Origin: CAYQVO01 sp964421085
GTDB taxonomy: Bacteria > Bdellovibrionota_C > UBA2361 > CAYQVO01
NCBI GenBank assembly: GCA_964421085.1
Contig: CAYQVO010000014.1
Coordinates: 1-64,000, forward strand
Direction: 5' to 3'
DNA length: 64,000 nucleotides
The position numbers and the translations under genes were made by a program. The notes beneath the pieces were generated by a model. That model saw only the letters and a program-made list of their open reading frames with translations. It was not told the DNA's origin and did not search any database. Positions 17,457 through 26,966 of this stretch are shown here, in pieces (the stretch's first letter is position 1; each line of letters starts with the position of its first letter).

Positions 17457-18089
17457 ATGGTCACGCAGCAACGTAACGCTTTCAAGGTTGCTTCACTTTT
17501 TGCCGTTTGCATCGCATCTTTTTTTCTTATCACCTGCGGCGGTGGCGGCGGGGGCAGCGACTTTCCGGCGGCAGCGGAGGTGAAGATCCATGTCAGGCCT
17601 AATAAAATCGACCCGGGCGACCACCTGCTTGCTACAATCCTCGTATGGAATGTGCGTCCTGAAGGAATTCTGCTCAAGATCCGGTATCCCGAGAACATCG
17701 CGTATGTGGAGAACTCAGGAAGGTTTGCGATTAATGGCGAGGTTTACGGGCTTATGCCTGCGCTCATCGAATCAGACGGCACGAATGTTTACCTCATTTA
17801 TTCCTTTAATCAGAGCGATTTTGGGGAGCACGGGCAGGATCAGGCGACAATCACCCTTGAGCTGGAGGCAATGAACGGTGGGGTAGATGGGAAAGTCGAA
17901 GTAGATCCATTTGTCAGGGAGCCCGGCAAGAGTGTTGAAGAGCAGTTTGACATAGCAAATCCGCTGTTCGGACCGAAGGATGGGGACGTAGTCAAGGTGA
18001 GCGGAACACCGGTTCCTGCCACTGCGACGCCCACAGAGATCCCGACTGCGGCGCCTTCGGCCGCGCCGAGTAATACGCCCGCCGAATGA
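17457..18089 (+). CDS. Lipoprotein with Pro/Thr/Ala-rich tail
   Basis: 210 residues from ATG 17457, with GGAG eight bases upstream. The signal peptide ends in FFLITCGGGGGGS, giving a lipidated Cys followed by a Gly run. Residues about 45-175 form a beta-rich domain (KIHVRPNKIDPGDHLLATIL and onward) reminiscent of cohesin-like or Ig-like folds. The last 30 residues are a Pro/Thr/Ala tail (TPVPATATPTEIPTAAPSAA). No family assigned. The same kind of tail occurs in the papain-like protease at 58782. Confidence 0.65.
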   Translation: MVTQQRNAFKVASLFAVCIASFFLITCGGGGGGSDFPAAAEVKIHVRPNKIDPGDHLLATILVWNVRPEGILLKIRYPENIAYVENSGRFAINGEVYGLMPALIESDGTNVYLIYSFNQSDFGEHGQDQATITLELEAMNGGVDGKVEVDPFVREPGKSVEEQFDIANPLFGPKDGDVVKVSGTPVPATATPTEIPTAAPSAAPSNTPAE

Positions 18090-18101
18090 TACGCGCTCGA
18101 A

Positions 18102-18926
18102 TCAGACGTTCTTCAGCGACTCGATTGCCTGCGATATTTCCACTTCTTCGGGCCTGCGCTTTTTGAAGTAAGTGATGCGCGTGCAGCCCGCTTTCGCTGC
18201 AGCTTCGAGAGCTCCCTGAAAACCATCTGCCACGCGCTCCGGTTCGTGGGCATCAGATCCCAGCGTTATCTTTATGTCACGTTTACACGCCTCTTTGAGC
18301 ATGAAGGGCGAAGGTTGAAGCTCCGGGTATGCCTTATACGGACCTGACGTATTGATTTCGAGCGCCGTTCCGGTCTGAGCGATTCGATCCAGGCTTTCAC
18401 AGACCGGTTCCTCCATTCTTTCCGGATCCCAGTCACCGGGGAAAATGCATTTAACGAGGTCGGGATGAGACAGCGAGTCATAAAGGCCGGATTCGGCAGC
18501 TTCCGCGATATGCCGGAAATAATACCTCTGAAACTCATCGATACCTTCTTTCAGGTATCTCTCCTGGTAATCAGGGATGAACGGATGGACGCTTCCGAGT
18601 ATAAAATCGAACGGCGCCATTGAATGAAGCCTCTCGATCCATGGTTCAAATCCCGGAAAGAAATCGCTCTCGAGACCGAGCAGAACATCGACTGTGCCGG
18701 CCCACTTTGCCCGTGTTCTTTCAATTAGCTCAACGTAGTCTGCGAGCTCATCAACCTGCATCCGGAGCCCGGCCTCTTCCCAGTCCGGAACAGGTCCATG
18801 ACATGTGAAGGTAATTCCTCTCAGGCCGGCCTCAAAAGCGTGGCGGACATATTCTTCCGGCATGCCGGATGCGTGACGGCAGAAGGTGGTATGGGTATGA
18901 CAATCATATAAAACGCGCTGCGCCAT
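18102..18926 (-). CDS. hisK: Histidinol-phosphatase, PHP family
   Basis: 274 residues. The PHP metal-binding motifs are visible: DCHTHTTFCRHA at the start, TCHGPVP near residue 43, GLESDFFPG, LGSVHPF, SHPDLVKC, and a terminal GSDAHEPERV. This set is typical of HisK-type histidinol-phosphate phosphatases, which make L-histidinol in the cytoplasm. No other his-operon gene is adjacent except the unrelated hisS further on. Its stop lies 12 bases from the convergent lipoprotein gene. Confidence 0.85.
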   Translation of the reverse strand: MAQRVLYDCHTHTTFCRHASGMPEEYVRHAFEAGLRGITFTCHGPVPDWEEAGLRMQVDELADYVELIERTRAKWAGTVDVLLGLESDFFPGFEPWIERLHSMAPFDFILGSVHPFIPDYQERYLKEGIDEFQRYYFRHIAEAAESGLYDSLSHPDLVKCIFPGDWDPERMEEPVCESLDRIAQTGTALEINTSGPYKAYPELQPSPFMLKEACKRDIKITLGSDAHEPERVADGFQGALEAAAKAGCTRITYFKKRRPEEVEISQAIESLKNV

Positions 18927-18984
18927 GCTCGAAGCATATCAGATGACGGAAGTATCAGCGAACCGGAGTTCACGAGCGGTTGAA

Positions 18985-20163
18985 TCACACCTTAAGCTCG
19001 ATTATCCGTGAAAGGGCTTCTTCGAGGACAGCATCTGGATACGTAAGCGAAATGCGGAAATATCCCTCACCCCACTGCCCGTATCCAAGCCCGGGAGTAA
19101 CAGCGACCCCTGTCTTCTCGAGAAGTTCGGTGGCGAACGCTCCGCTTGAGCCTTTGAACTTCTCAGGAACCTGCGCCCATATATAGATCGTTCCTTTGGG
19201 TTTCTCGATATCCCAGCCGTTCCTGTTCAACGTCTCTACCACAAGATTGCGCCGGCGCCTGTATACCTCGTTTATCTTCGGGAGAAGAGATTCCGACTGT
19301 GAAAGAGCCTTTGCAGCCGCGAACTGAACGGCTCTAAGAGTGCCGTTGTCGATATTGTCCTTTGTGGTGGAAAGGGCTTTCACGGCAGACGTGTTTCCAG
19401 CGACGATTCCTGTCCGCCAGCCTGTCATGTTGAACGCCTTGCTGAGGCTGAAGAATTCCACGGCAACTTCCGAAGCTCCATCGACCTGAAGCATGCTCGG
19501 CGAAACATACCCGTCATAAGTGTTCTCAGTGTAGGCCGCGTCATGGCATATCAGAATATTGTTGTTCCTTGCGAACTCCACTGCCCTCTTGAAGTAGTCC
19601 AGAGAGGCGACAGCCGTCGTCGGGTTGTTCGGGTAATTCAGCCACATGATTCTGGCAAGCCGGCATACCTCCTTCGGGATTGAATCGAAGTCGACCAGAA
19701 ACGCGTTTTGTTTCAGAAGCGGAGTGTAAAAAGTATTCGAACTTGTGAACACGTGTCCGATGTTGTAGGTGGGATAACCTGGACTTGGCGCTATTCCGAT
19801 GTCGCCCGGGTTCATGACAGCGAGGCAGAACTGAACAATCGCATCCTTGCTTCCGGTCGTGGTCACGATCTGATCCTGCGCAAGCGATACTCCGAACCGC
19901 CTCCTGTAAAAAGAAGCGGCTTCTTCTTTGAACTGTTCGACGGGGACATCGCAGCCGTAACGGTGGCGGTTAATATCTTCAGGATCATCGACGGCGCGAA
20001 TAAGTTCCTTCACGATGGGATCCGGTGCGGGCTGGTCGGGGTCACCTATGCCGAGCGTTATGACCCTGATCCCCTTCTCTCTCACCGCAGCCATTTTTCT
20101 GCGCAGATCCGCGAATAAATACGGAGGCAGTTTTTCAAGACGCTGGGCAACGGGCAGTTCCAT
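18985..20163 (-). CDS. dapL: LL-diaminopimelate aminotransferase
   Basis: 392 residues from ATG 20163, preceded by AGGAGT. It is a fold-type I PLP enzyme. The lysine that binds PLP lies in SLSKAFNMTGWRTG, and TTTGSKDAIVQ, WLNYPNNPT and CHDAAYTE are the other cofactor motifs. The N-terminus (LPPYLFADLRRKMAAVREKG) and the GDPDQPAP motif are typical of DapL. DapL converts tetrahydrodipicolinate directly to LL-diaminopimelate, for lysine and peptidoglycan. A related class I aminotransferase with another substrate remains possible. The DapD-like gene lies just upstream in the same direction. Confidence 0.8.
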   Translation of the reverse strand: MELPVAQRLEKLPPYLFADLRRKMAAVREKGIRVITLGIGDPDQPAPDPIVKELIRAVDDPEDINRHRYGCDVPVEQFKEEAASFYRRRFGVSLAQDQIVTTTGSKDAIVQFCLAVMNPGDIGIAPSPGYPTYNIGHVFTSSNTFYTPLLKQNAFLVDFDSIPKEVCRLARIMWLNYPNNPTTAVASLDYFKRAVEFARNNNILICHDAAYTENTYDGYVSPSMLQVDGASEVAVEFFSLSKAFNMTGWRTGIVAGNTSAVKALSTTKDNIDNGTLRAVQFAAAKALSQSESLLPKINEVYRRRRNLVVETLNRNGWDIEKPKGTIYIWAQVPEKFKGSSGAFATELLEKTGVAVTPGLGYGQWGEGYFRISLTYPDAVLEEALSRIIELKV

Positions 20164-20250
20164 TCTTTACTCCTGTTTAGTCAACACACCTGAATCAAGA
20201 GTATGTATTTCCCCGGGAGAAGGTCAAGAAAGCTGAGAAAAAATGGAACG

Positions 20251-21435
20251 CTAATGCGCGCTCTTGCTTGTTCCATCTCCCTCGAACCTGCTCATGCAGT
20301 CCGGGACATTCTCGAACAGAACGTATTCGCCGGGCAGAACATCAACGCCGTTGAACAGGCGCTGGGCACTGTTTCTTACGATGGTGATGTTATTGAAGAA
20401 AAGACCGATGGTTTCAGCTGAAAGATAATCGCCTTTGGTCAGCGACCGGGCGCGGCAGTCCTTCACCTTCGTCGGGCGGTAAAGGTGCACGCGGGGCCCG
20501 ATGTAGTTATTCGATCCGACGTCGATGCCTGCTCCGATCTGCGTGTAAGCTCCGATATAATTGTTGTCGCCCACTGAAGCTACGCGAATTTCCCCGGTGG
20601 AGAGAACACCCTCGAGACTGGCAAACGCGCCGAAATGATTCCCGTTCCCCATCTGGGCACAACTCCCGATTGAAACATGAGAATCAATGAAATTCCCGCT
20701 TCCCACCCATGTGCCCGTATCTATGAACACGTACGAAAGGAGAGTGTTCCCCTTCCCTATATGGACACCGTCCCGGACAAATGCGCCCGCGGTGATCTGA
20801 TTGCCGTCTCTCAGAAGTTGATCGGCGCGATGACTGAGCAGGCTCGGCAGGCGGTCGATAGCTGCCGCTGAAAGAACACCGCCGTCTTCCGAACCCTCGC
20901 TGCTTATCATCTGAAATAGTGGATTCTGCCCGCTCTCATCAAGAGAGTGCCCTGATGCCGTGAATTTCCGGAGTGGAAGCCCGGAGATGCAGTCGCAAAG
21001 GAGCTGACGCGCAAAAATATCGGACGCCCGTAGTGCACCGTCGTTGAAGAGCTCGAAAACGATCGAACTTTTGAACGCGTTATAATCCCCTTTGCGTTTC
21101 GGTTCCGGGCAGTTGCGGAACAGGAGCGTGCAGTTAATCCCGTCGATACCTGACGCTTCCCATGATTTGAAGAAGGGGCGCATTCCCGGCGAGGCGGTTC
21201 CGGCGATGGCACGCACTGCATCGGGGTCCAGGATAAACTGGGAGACGCCGTTCTCAGGGACACGCTCGAATCCTTTATGACCCAGCACCGTGTCGCACAA
21301 CCGGCGTTCACCCTCGTGGGAGACGCAGGCAGCGCGTGAAAGAAGCTGGCCGGACCGGAACTCGAGCACCAGAAGCAGAAGTTCCTCTGGAAAACCTTCA
21401 GCTCTCTTTTCGGCGCGCTCACTCGAAGTCCGCAT
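20251..21435 (-). CDS. Left-handed beta-helix (hexapeptide) acyltransferase-like protein, DapD-like
   Basis: About 394 residues from ATG 21435, which follows AAGGAG; ATG 21462 lacks such a site. The N-terminal half is an unknown alpha/beta region. From about residue 210 it becomes a hexapeptide-repeat helix: AFVRDGVHIGKGNTLLS, FIDTGTWVGSGNFIDS, HVSIGSCAQMGNGNHFGAFA, EGVLSTGEI, GDNNYIGAYTQIGAGIDVGS. Order and spacing resemble tetrahydrodipicolinate N-succinyltransferases, especially the longer actinobacterial type. It could instead be a sugar acyltransferase. The dapL gene is 87 bases downstream. Confidence 0.6.
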   Translation of the reverse strand: MRTSSERAEKRAEGFPEELLLLVLEFRSGQLLSRAACVSHEGERRLCDTVLGHKGFERVPENGVSQFILDPDAVRAIAGTASPGMRPFFKSWEASGIDGINCTLLFRNCPEPKRKGDYNAFKSSIVFELFNDGALRASDIFARQLLCDCISGLPLRKFTASGHSLDESGQNPLFQMISSEGSEDGGVLSAAAIDRLPSLLSHRADQLLRDGNQITAGAFVRDGVHIGKGNTLLSYVFIDTGTWVGSGNFIDSHVSIGSCAQMGNGNHFGAFASLEGVLSTGEIRVASVGDNNYIGAYTQIGAGIDVGSNNYIGPRVHLYRPTKVKDCRARSLTKGDYLSAETIGLFFNNITIVRNSAQRLFNGVDVLPGEYVLFENVPDCMSRFEGDGTSKSAH

Positions 21436-21707
21436 GTTCCTTATCTCTCCTTCATCAAACATCCGATGGTCAAGCGCCTGCCATAGCCGTGATCATACTG
21501 CTGGTGAGAACATCGCTATATTGATTAACAGGTGCCTGACTGGTTGACTGCCGGGAGTTTACAATGCCTGCGCGCCTTTCTCAAACGCATATGCGCTTTT
21601 CTTCGGCAGATTAAGGAGCTACTATTACTCGCGAATTCAAAGCTGAATTCGACCGTTGGAAATACTTGAATCGTCAGGTACTCTATTCACACAGTGTGGC
21701 AGTATCA

Positions 21708-21736
21708 TTGGATTTTTCGGCAATCCAGTGTAAGCT
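21708..21736 (+). promoter_or_regulatory. Possible sigma-70 promoter for the EF-G gene
   Basis: TTGGAT at 21708-21713 and TAAGCT at 21731-21736 are spaced by 17 bases, 34 bases before the EF-G start. The -35 is a fair match and the -10 a weak one. The rest of the 335-base gap 21436-21770, which also holds the divergent promoter of the hexapeptide gene, shows no other feature I can name. Confidence 0.35.
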
Positions 21737-21770
21737 ACGCGTTCTTGTTCGTATCATTTAGTGAGGAGCC

Positions 21771-23852
21771 ATGCCTTCGTATTCGACTGCAGACATTCGG
21801 AACATCGTCCTGGTTGGTCATGCCGGGTCGGGAAAAACAAGCCTTCTTGAGGCGATGCTGGTGGAAGCCGGAGTGCTTCACCAGAAGGGGTTAGTGGAAT
21901 CAGGAACAACGGTCAGTGATTTCACGGACGAAGAAAAGAAAACAGGTTACAGTATATTCAGTGCGACTGCCCACTGCACTTATGACCAGCGCATGCTCAA
22001 TTTCATCGATACCCCGGGCTATTCGGACTTTGTCGGGCAGTCGGCGATGGCACTGTCAGCCATCGAAACCGCGGCGGTCGTGATCAGCGCTACAGCAGGA
22101 ATTGAGCCTGTCTCGCGCCGCATGATGGAGCGGAGCGCCGAGGCAGGTCTCGCCCGCATGATAATCGTAAACAAGATTGACGCAGAAAACGTCCGCCTCG
22201 AGGAACTCGTTCACAATATCAGGGAAACTTTTGGAAAGGTTTGTCTTCCTGTCAATCTTCCCGCGAAAGATCGAAGCGCCGTTATCGACTGCTTTGCCAA
22301 TACCGAGGGTGAGGCGGAATTTTCCTCCGTTGCGGACGCGCATCAGCAGATTGTCGATCAGGTCGTCGAGGTGGATGAGGATCTGATGAACACATATCTC
22401 GAGCAGGGAGAAGTCGCTCCTGAGCAGCTCCAGTCGGCGATGGTCAGGGCGCTTGCGGAAGGACACCTTGTCCCCATCTGTTTCGTGAGTTCCCGTATTC
22501 ACACGAATCCGCAGGTCTCAACAGGAGTGAAAGAGCTGATGAATGTTCTTGCACAGTTTGCTCCCAGCCCTGTCGACGGCGTGAAGAGGTATTTTTACAA
22601 GGGGAACGCCCCTGAGGCACCTCTTGCGTACTCTGCCGATCCGTCAGGCCACCTGCTTGCCCATGTATATTCGGTCTCTATCGATTCATTCAGCGGCAGA
22701 GTCAGCACATTCAGAGTTCATCAGGGCAGAATCGACAGCGCATCGAAGGTTTTTGTGTGCAACAGGAACGATGGAGAGGTCAAGAAAGCGCTTAAATTCG
22801 GGCATATGTTCAAGTTCCAGGGAAAGGAGCATGTGGACTGCGCCGAGGCGATTGCCGGAGACATAGTTGGTGTCGCGAGAATCGATGAAATCAGGCGCGA
22901 TGGGGTTCTCCATGACAATCCTGCGGAGGAAGATGTCTACATCAGGACGCCCACGCTCCCGCAGCCGATGTACGGGCTGGCCGTGTCGACAAAAGAACGG
23001 GGGGACGAGCAGAAAATATCGGAAGCACTGACACGCGCCCTCGAGGAAGATCCTTCGCTCAAAGTGGTCCGCGACAATGTGACTCATGAGACTGTTGTCT
23101 ACGGGATTGGCGAGCTTCATCTGCGGATGCTTCTCGACAGATTCCGTGCCCGGTACAAACTCGATCTCGACACCAGGACTCCGAAGATTGCGTACCGGGA
23201 GACGATTGCAGCAAAGGCGGAGAGTCACTATCGACACAAAAAGCAGACCGGCGGCGCAGGGCAGTTTGGAGAAGTGTACATGCGTGTCGAGCCCCTCCCC
23301 CGCGGGACTGGATTTGAATTTGTCGACGCGATTGTCGGAGGAGTCATTCCGAACCAGTTCATTCCCGCCGTCGAGAAAGGAGTCAAGCAGGCGCTCGATC
23401 AGGGAGTCCTCGCAGGATTTCCCGTCCAGGACGTCCGGGTTGTGCTCCATGACGGGAAACATCATCCGGTCGATTCGAAGGAAATCGCGTTCATTACCGC
23501 CGGACGCAAAGCGTTCCAGCTTGGGTTCATGGATGCGAAGCCTCAACTCCTCGAGCCGATCGTGAAGATTGAAGTCACAGTCCCGCAGAGCAATATGGGG
23601 GACATCAACGGTGATCTTTCGACGCGCCGAGGGCAGATTCAGGATACAGAGATTCTTCCCGGCAACATGGTCTCGATCAGGGCGCAGGCGCCTCTTGCCG
23701 AACTGAGCAATTATCAGAACCAGCTCAAAAGCATGACGGGCGGCCAGGGAAGCTTCACGATGGAGTTTTCGCATTACGACCCCGTTCCTGATCTTATCGC
23801 GAAACAGGTTCTCGCTCAGGCAGGACCGAGGAAGGAAGAGGAGGAGGATTAG
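21771..23852 (+). CDS. fusA: Elongation factor G paralogue (EF-G2 type)
   Basis: 693 residues, normal EF-G length, starting after GAGGAG. The GTPase motifs are GHAGSGKT (16-23), DTPG and NKID. Domains II-V follow in the usual order, including HYRHKKQTGGAGQFGEVYMR of domain IV and a C-terminal GDINGDLSTRRGQIQ. The switch I RGIT motif of canonical EF-G is absent (KKTGYSIFS instead), as in the EF-G2/FusA2 paralogue group, whose role in elongation or recycling is less clear. No rpsL-rpsG-tuf neighbours are present, also consistent with a paralogue. The tail is acidic (KEEEED). Confidence 0.88.
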   Translation: MPSYSTADIRNIVLVGHAGSGKTSLLEAMLVEAGVLHQKGLVESGTTVSDFTDEEKKTGYSIFSATAHCTYDQRMLNFIDTPGYSDFVGQSAMALSAIETAAVVISATAGIEPVSRRMMERSAEAGLARMIIVNKIDAENVRLEELVHNIRETFGKVCLPVNLPAKDRSAVIDCFANTEGEAEFSSVADAHQQIVDQVVEVDEDLMNTYLEQGEVAPEQLQSAMVRALAEGHLVPICFVSSRIHTNPQVSTGVKELMNVLAQFAPSPVDGVKRYFYKGNAPEAPLAYSADPSGHLLAHVYSVSIDSFSGRVSTFRVHQGRIDSASKVFVCNRNDGEVKKALKFGHMFKFQGKEHVDCAEAIAGDIVGVARIDEIRRDGVLHDNPAEEDVYIRTPTLPQPMYGLAVSTKERGDEQKISEALTRALEEDPSLKVVRDNVTHETVVYGIGELHLRMLLDRFRARYKLDLDTRTPKIAYRETIAAKAESHYRHKKQTGGAGQFGEVYMRVEPLPRGTGFEFVDAIVGGVIPNQFIPAVEKGVKQALDQGVLAGFPVQDVRVVLHDGKHHPVDSKEIAFITAGRKAFQLGFMDAKPQLLEPIVKIEVTVPQSNMGDINGDLSTRRGQIQDTEILPGNMVSIRAQAPLAELSNYQNQLKSMTGGQGSFTMEFSHYDPVPDLIAKQVLAQAGPRKEEEED

Positions 23853-24003
23853 AGCGCCCTGCATAAGGTCCGGAAAAGCACATTGCTCTTGAGTAAGGCA
23901 AGGTTTTGGGGACAGGATGCTGTATCCCCGGCTGCGCTTCTCTGCTTTTCCGATTCTTTGACGAACTTTCTTTTCTGCATGAGCCGGAGCCTGTGATTCA
24001 AAC

Positions 24004-24042
24004 AGAGGCCTCTGTGAGAGAGAGTGAGCCTCTTTTTTTTTT
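24004..24042 (+). terminator. Rho-independent terminator after the EF-G gene
   Basis: A 6-bp stem (AGAGGC at 24004-24009 and GCCTCT at 24028-24033) is followed by ten T (24033-24042). It lies about 150 bases after the EF-G stop and 72 bases before the next gene. Confidence 0.6.
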
Positions 24043-24113
24043 CCGGTTCTTCGGGCATGATACTGATTTCCCGAAGTTGACTGACGATAAATTTTTGAGG
24101 CTCTCATCGCAAA

Positions 24114-25760
24114 ATGTTTCTTAAGCCGCTCAAGAATCTGATCCGATTCACTGCAGCCTCCGGGACACTTCACCTGGCATTCATTCTTCTGCTCTTCGTT
24201 TATGTATTCTACTACCTTCTTGCTGTGGAACTGCGGGTTGTCGGGAAGATCGGCTTTACGATGGACGACGTGTGGATTCATATGACTGTAGCCAGGAACT
24301 TCGTGGAGGGTGACGGTTGGGGAGTCGTCCGTGGAAGATGGGTTTCTGTTTCGACTTCCCCAGTCTGGGCACTCCTGCTCGCTGTCTTCTACTTCTTTCT
24401 TCGAGACCCTGTCGTCACCATTCTTTCAGTGTCGTTTGCGTGCGGTGCGGCAGCTCTTTCGCTCTGTTACCTGGTCACCACGCGGCTGACAGAGCGGCCG
24501 ATTCTCGGATTAATTGCCGCTGTTGTGGTCATGCTCCATCCGACCCCCCTCTGGGGCTGGGTGTCCGGCATGGAGCTTCCGGGTGTGATCCTCGCCCTGT
24601 TTCTGCTTTTATACCTTTATTATTCGTGGGATCCTGAGTCAAAAATGCGCCGTTTCGCCGTGCCTGTTGCGCTCGCTTTCGCAGCCATGACGAGGCCCGA
24701 GCTCTTTGTTCTCATCCCTATTGCCCTTCTCGATACGTTCCGCGCAATCTGGGTGAAAGGCACCAGAGAGGCGCGGTACCTCGCTGTCAGGACTTTTCTC
24801 ATACAGGGTGTGGTTGTTCTTCTTGCGCTCGCCCCTTATTTCGCTTTCAACAAGGCGGTCAGCAGCCTCTGGTTTCCTACAACCTATTATGCGAAGACAC
24901 GTGTCAGAGGCGTCGGTCTTTCCGCGGCCCTGCACGCTCGCGACTGGGGGGCGACGTATAGATCGCTGGTGCCTTACCCGATTAACCAGGTGCTCGAGGT
25001 TGCCAATCTTCTCACGAACAGCAATCTTATCATGATGCTTTTCCTGGTGCCCGGCGCACTGGGCTTTTGCAGGATGTTCGGTACAAAGGCAACGGCCAGA
25101 GGCGGTCTGCTTGTCGCGGCAATGTTTATCCTGCCGTATGCAATGGGAGTTACAGCTCCGGTGCGGTTGCTTTCCAATCACGCCAACCGTCACTACGTGC
25201 TTTTTCCGGTAATGGGAGCCGTGCTCAGCGCTGTCGGTCTTGATCTTCTCGTCCGGATTGGAAGACAGAGACTGCTTGCGTGTATCTGCGCATTTTTTCT
25301 CGTCATGGCTCCCTGGCGGAATGCTTACAATGCTGTGAAGCTGCTGGCGATGGACGTCGACTCGACAGAACGAATGTACAGACAGCTGGCAGAGTGGATG
25401 AAAAGCAACCTGGATCCAGAGGCGGTTCTCGCGGTAAACGACATCGGTGTAATCGCATATATCGCAGATCGGGATATCATCGACATCATGGGACTCGCAA
25501 CGCCGGAAATCTGGTCGGCAATCCAGAGAAGGCCAGGTGAAAAGCTGAACATCCCTGCGCTTCGCACATATCTGCAGGAACATAAGGTGGAGTATCTCCT
25601 CGTTGCTCCTCATTATTACCCGGCTCTCACTTCCGATTCGGCTGTCTTCAAGCCTTTGATGAGATGGGAAGAGAAGTACGAGCGCGGGAGGCGGATTTCT
25701 CCCCAGGTACTGTACAAGTGTGAATGGCCTGCCGCGGGTGATGCCGGAAAATCAAGGTAA
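24114..25760 (+). CDS. GT-C-type glycosyltransferase-like membrane protein
   Basis: 548 residues with about 11-12 hydrophobic segments. The first extracytoplasmic loop has GFTMDDVWIHMTVARNFVEG, a DD motif followed by a helix and a Gly-rich turn, as in GT-C and dolichol-phosphate-sugar transferases. SVSTSPVWALLLAVF comes next. The soluble C-terminal part (about 420-548) holds VLAVNDIGVIAYIADRDIID, a common ending in this group. It probably transfers sugars from polyprenyl carriers in the periplasm. The gene follows the terminator, so it is probably transcribed on its own. Confidence 0.7.
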   Translation: MFLKPLKNLIRFTAASGTLHLAFILLLFVYVFYYLLAVELRVVGKIGFTMDDVWIHMTVARNFVEGDGWGVVRGRWVSVSTSPVWALLLAVFYFFLRDPVVTILSVSFACGAAALSLCYLVTTRLTERPILGLIAAVVVMLHPTPLWGWVSGMELPGVILALFLLLYLYYSWDPESKMRRFAVPVALAFAAMTRPELFVLIPIALLDTFRAIWVKGTREARYLAVRTFLIQGVVVLLALAPYFAFNKAVSSLWFPTTYYAKTRVRGVGLSAALHARDWGATYRSLVPYPINQVLEVANLLTNSNLIMMLFLVPGALGFCRMFGTKATARGGLLVAAMFILPYAMGVTAPVRLLSNHANRHYVLFPVMGAVLSAVGLDLLVRIGRQRLLACICAFFLVMAPWRNAYNAVKLLAMDVDSTERMYRQLAEWMKSNLDPEAVLAVNDIGVIAYIADRDIIDIMGLATPEIWSAIQRRPGEKLNIPALRTYLQEHKVEYLLVAPHYYPALTSDSAVFKPLMRWEEKYERGRRISPQVLYKCEWPAAGDAGKSR

Positions 25761-25768
25761 AAGAAGGA

Positions 25769-26767
25769 CTACGTCAGGAGATCCTCAATATCATCCTTTC
25801 CGCCTTCGGATGCCGGGGCAGCCGCGCGTTCCTCCGGGGTAAAAAGCTGCGGCGTCTTATGAGGGGATATATCGTCTTTCGTTCTGTTGAGGAATGAATA
25901 CTTGCTGCCGTTCTCGCGTATTTCTTCCGCGCGGTTAAGAAGGTTACGCATCTGATATTCTTCCATGGCGTATTCATCCTCGCCTTCAACCCGGGGAATT
26001 GGACACCCGAGAAGAATCGATTCCGACCAAACGGCGACCATCCGGAAATCTGTCGCCTCGCGGCTCAGCGGAGTCTCGAACTTCGCCGAAGTCGCCTGGA
26101 AGAAGGCGTTGGCGTACGATACTCCAAAACCGCACGACTGGAGCAGCATTGAACCAATCTGCCCGAGTGTGCAGCCGAGGTGTTCGAGTTCCCATTCGAC
26201 GTTGTAAGGAACGGCGGATTTCTTCAGGAACTTCTTGTATTCGATATAAAGGCGCGGATTATTCTGGAGCACAGCGGCGAACGCAATGTGACGCATGGGG
26301 CCGACGAAAAGACTCGAGTCAAAACCGAGAGACGGAGTTGACTGCCCAAGCAGGCCTCCGATTTCGCTGCTTTCCTGGATGCGGCGCGAATGAGATTCCC
26401 ACCCTTCCTTCATCAGTTTTTTTGAGAACTTGTTGAGGTAGATAAGCGCCAGAATACTCGCGACTGCTCCCGGCCCGAAGGGGCCTGTCACTCTTTCCCC
26501 GGAAAGATAATCCTGGTTCTTCACGTGCTCCCCGTAAAAGGTCAACAGAGCGAAATAGAAGCACGCAGTGAGAGTTCTGCTTTGAAGAAGACGGAGAAGA
26601 AGATTGAGGCTCGTCGTGTCGATGCTGTGGCCGCCCTGTTCTTTATTCTGAAGGTGATTCTGACGGAGCGACCGGATGCAGGTCTGGAAGGAAGGAGGCA
26701 TTCCTCCAAATTGATCCGCAAACAGGCGGGCAGTTTCCCAGCTTTTTGGTGTGAACTCTGTCGTCAT
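25769..26767 (-). CDS. HDOD-like regulatory protein (remote)
   Basis: 332 residues from ATG 26767, with AGGAAC eight bases before the start. The sequence is helical through about residue 235. A stretch near 190-235 (EWELEHLGCTLGQIGSMLLQ, then GVSYANAFFQATSAKFE) resembles the HDOD pattern, with an acidic residue before G-x-[TH], the GsxLL helix and the final helix. The catalytic HD residues are not evident, as is usual for HDOD proteins. The last 60 residues are charged and low in structure. The family call is tentative. Confidence 0.5.
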   Translation of the reverse strand: MTTEFTPKSWETARLFADQFGGMPPSFQTCIRSLRQNHLQNKEQGGHSIDTTSLNLLLRLLQSRTLTACFYFALLTFYGEHVKNQDYLSGERVTGPFGPGAVASILALIYLNKFSKKLMKEGWESHSRRIQESSEIGGLLGQSTPSLGFDSSLFVGPMRHIAFAAVLQNNPRLYIEYKKFLKKSAVPYNVEWELEHLGCTLGQIGSMLLQSCGFGVSYANAFFQATSAKFETPLSREATDFRMVAVWSESILLGCPIPRVEGEDEYAMEEYQMRNLLNRAEEIRENGSKYSFLNRTKDDISPHKTPQLFTPEERAAAPASEGGKDDIEDLLT

Positions 26768-26966
26768 TTGCCGTTGTTCCTGTCAGGAAAGGTCGGTAAT
26801 TCCTGCTCAGGTCTAAAGTGAAATATCGGCCCACTCCGGATACTGGCCATTCTCGGGGGTTTTCAGCAGATTCGTCAATGATCGGTTTTTTACAAACGGC
26901 AGTTGTAATCAGCTTCGGCCTGTCGCCGGGGGGAACCCGGGTGCAGGAACCTCTGCGGAAAACAGT

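Noticed and set aside
22686..24281. A 531-codon open frame on the minus strand across the EF-G gene
   Set aside because: It lies opposite a clear EF-G coding sequence, has no family pattern and is a byproduct of codon bias.
24639..25613. A 324-codon minus-strand frame within the GT-C-like gene
   Set aside because: Antisense to a convincing membrane protein, with atypical Cys/His/Arg-rich composition.
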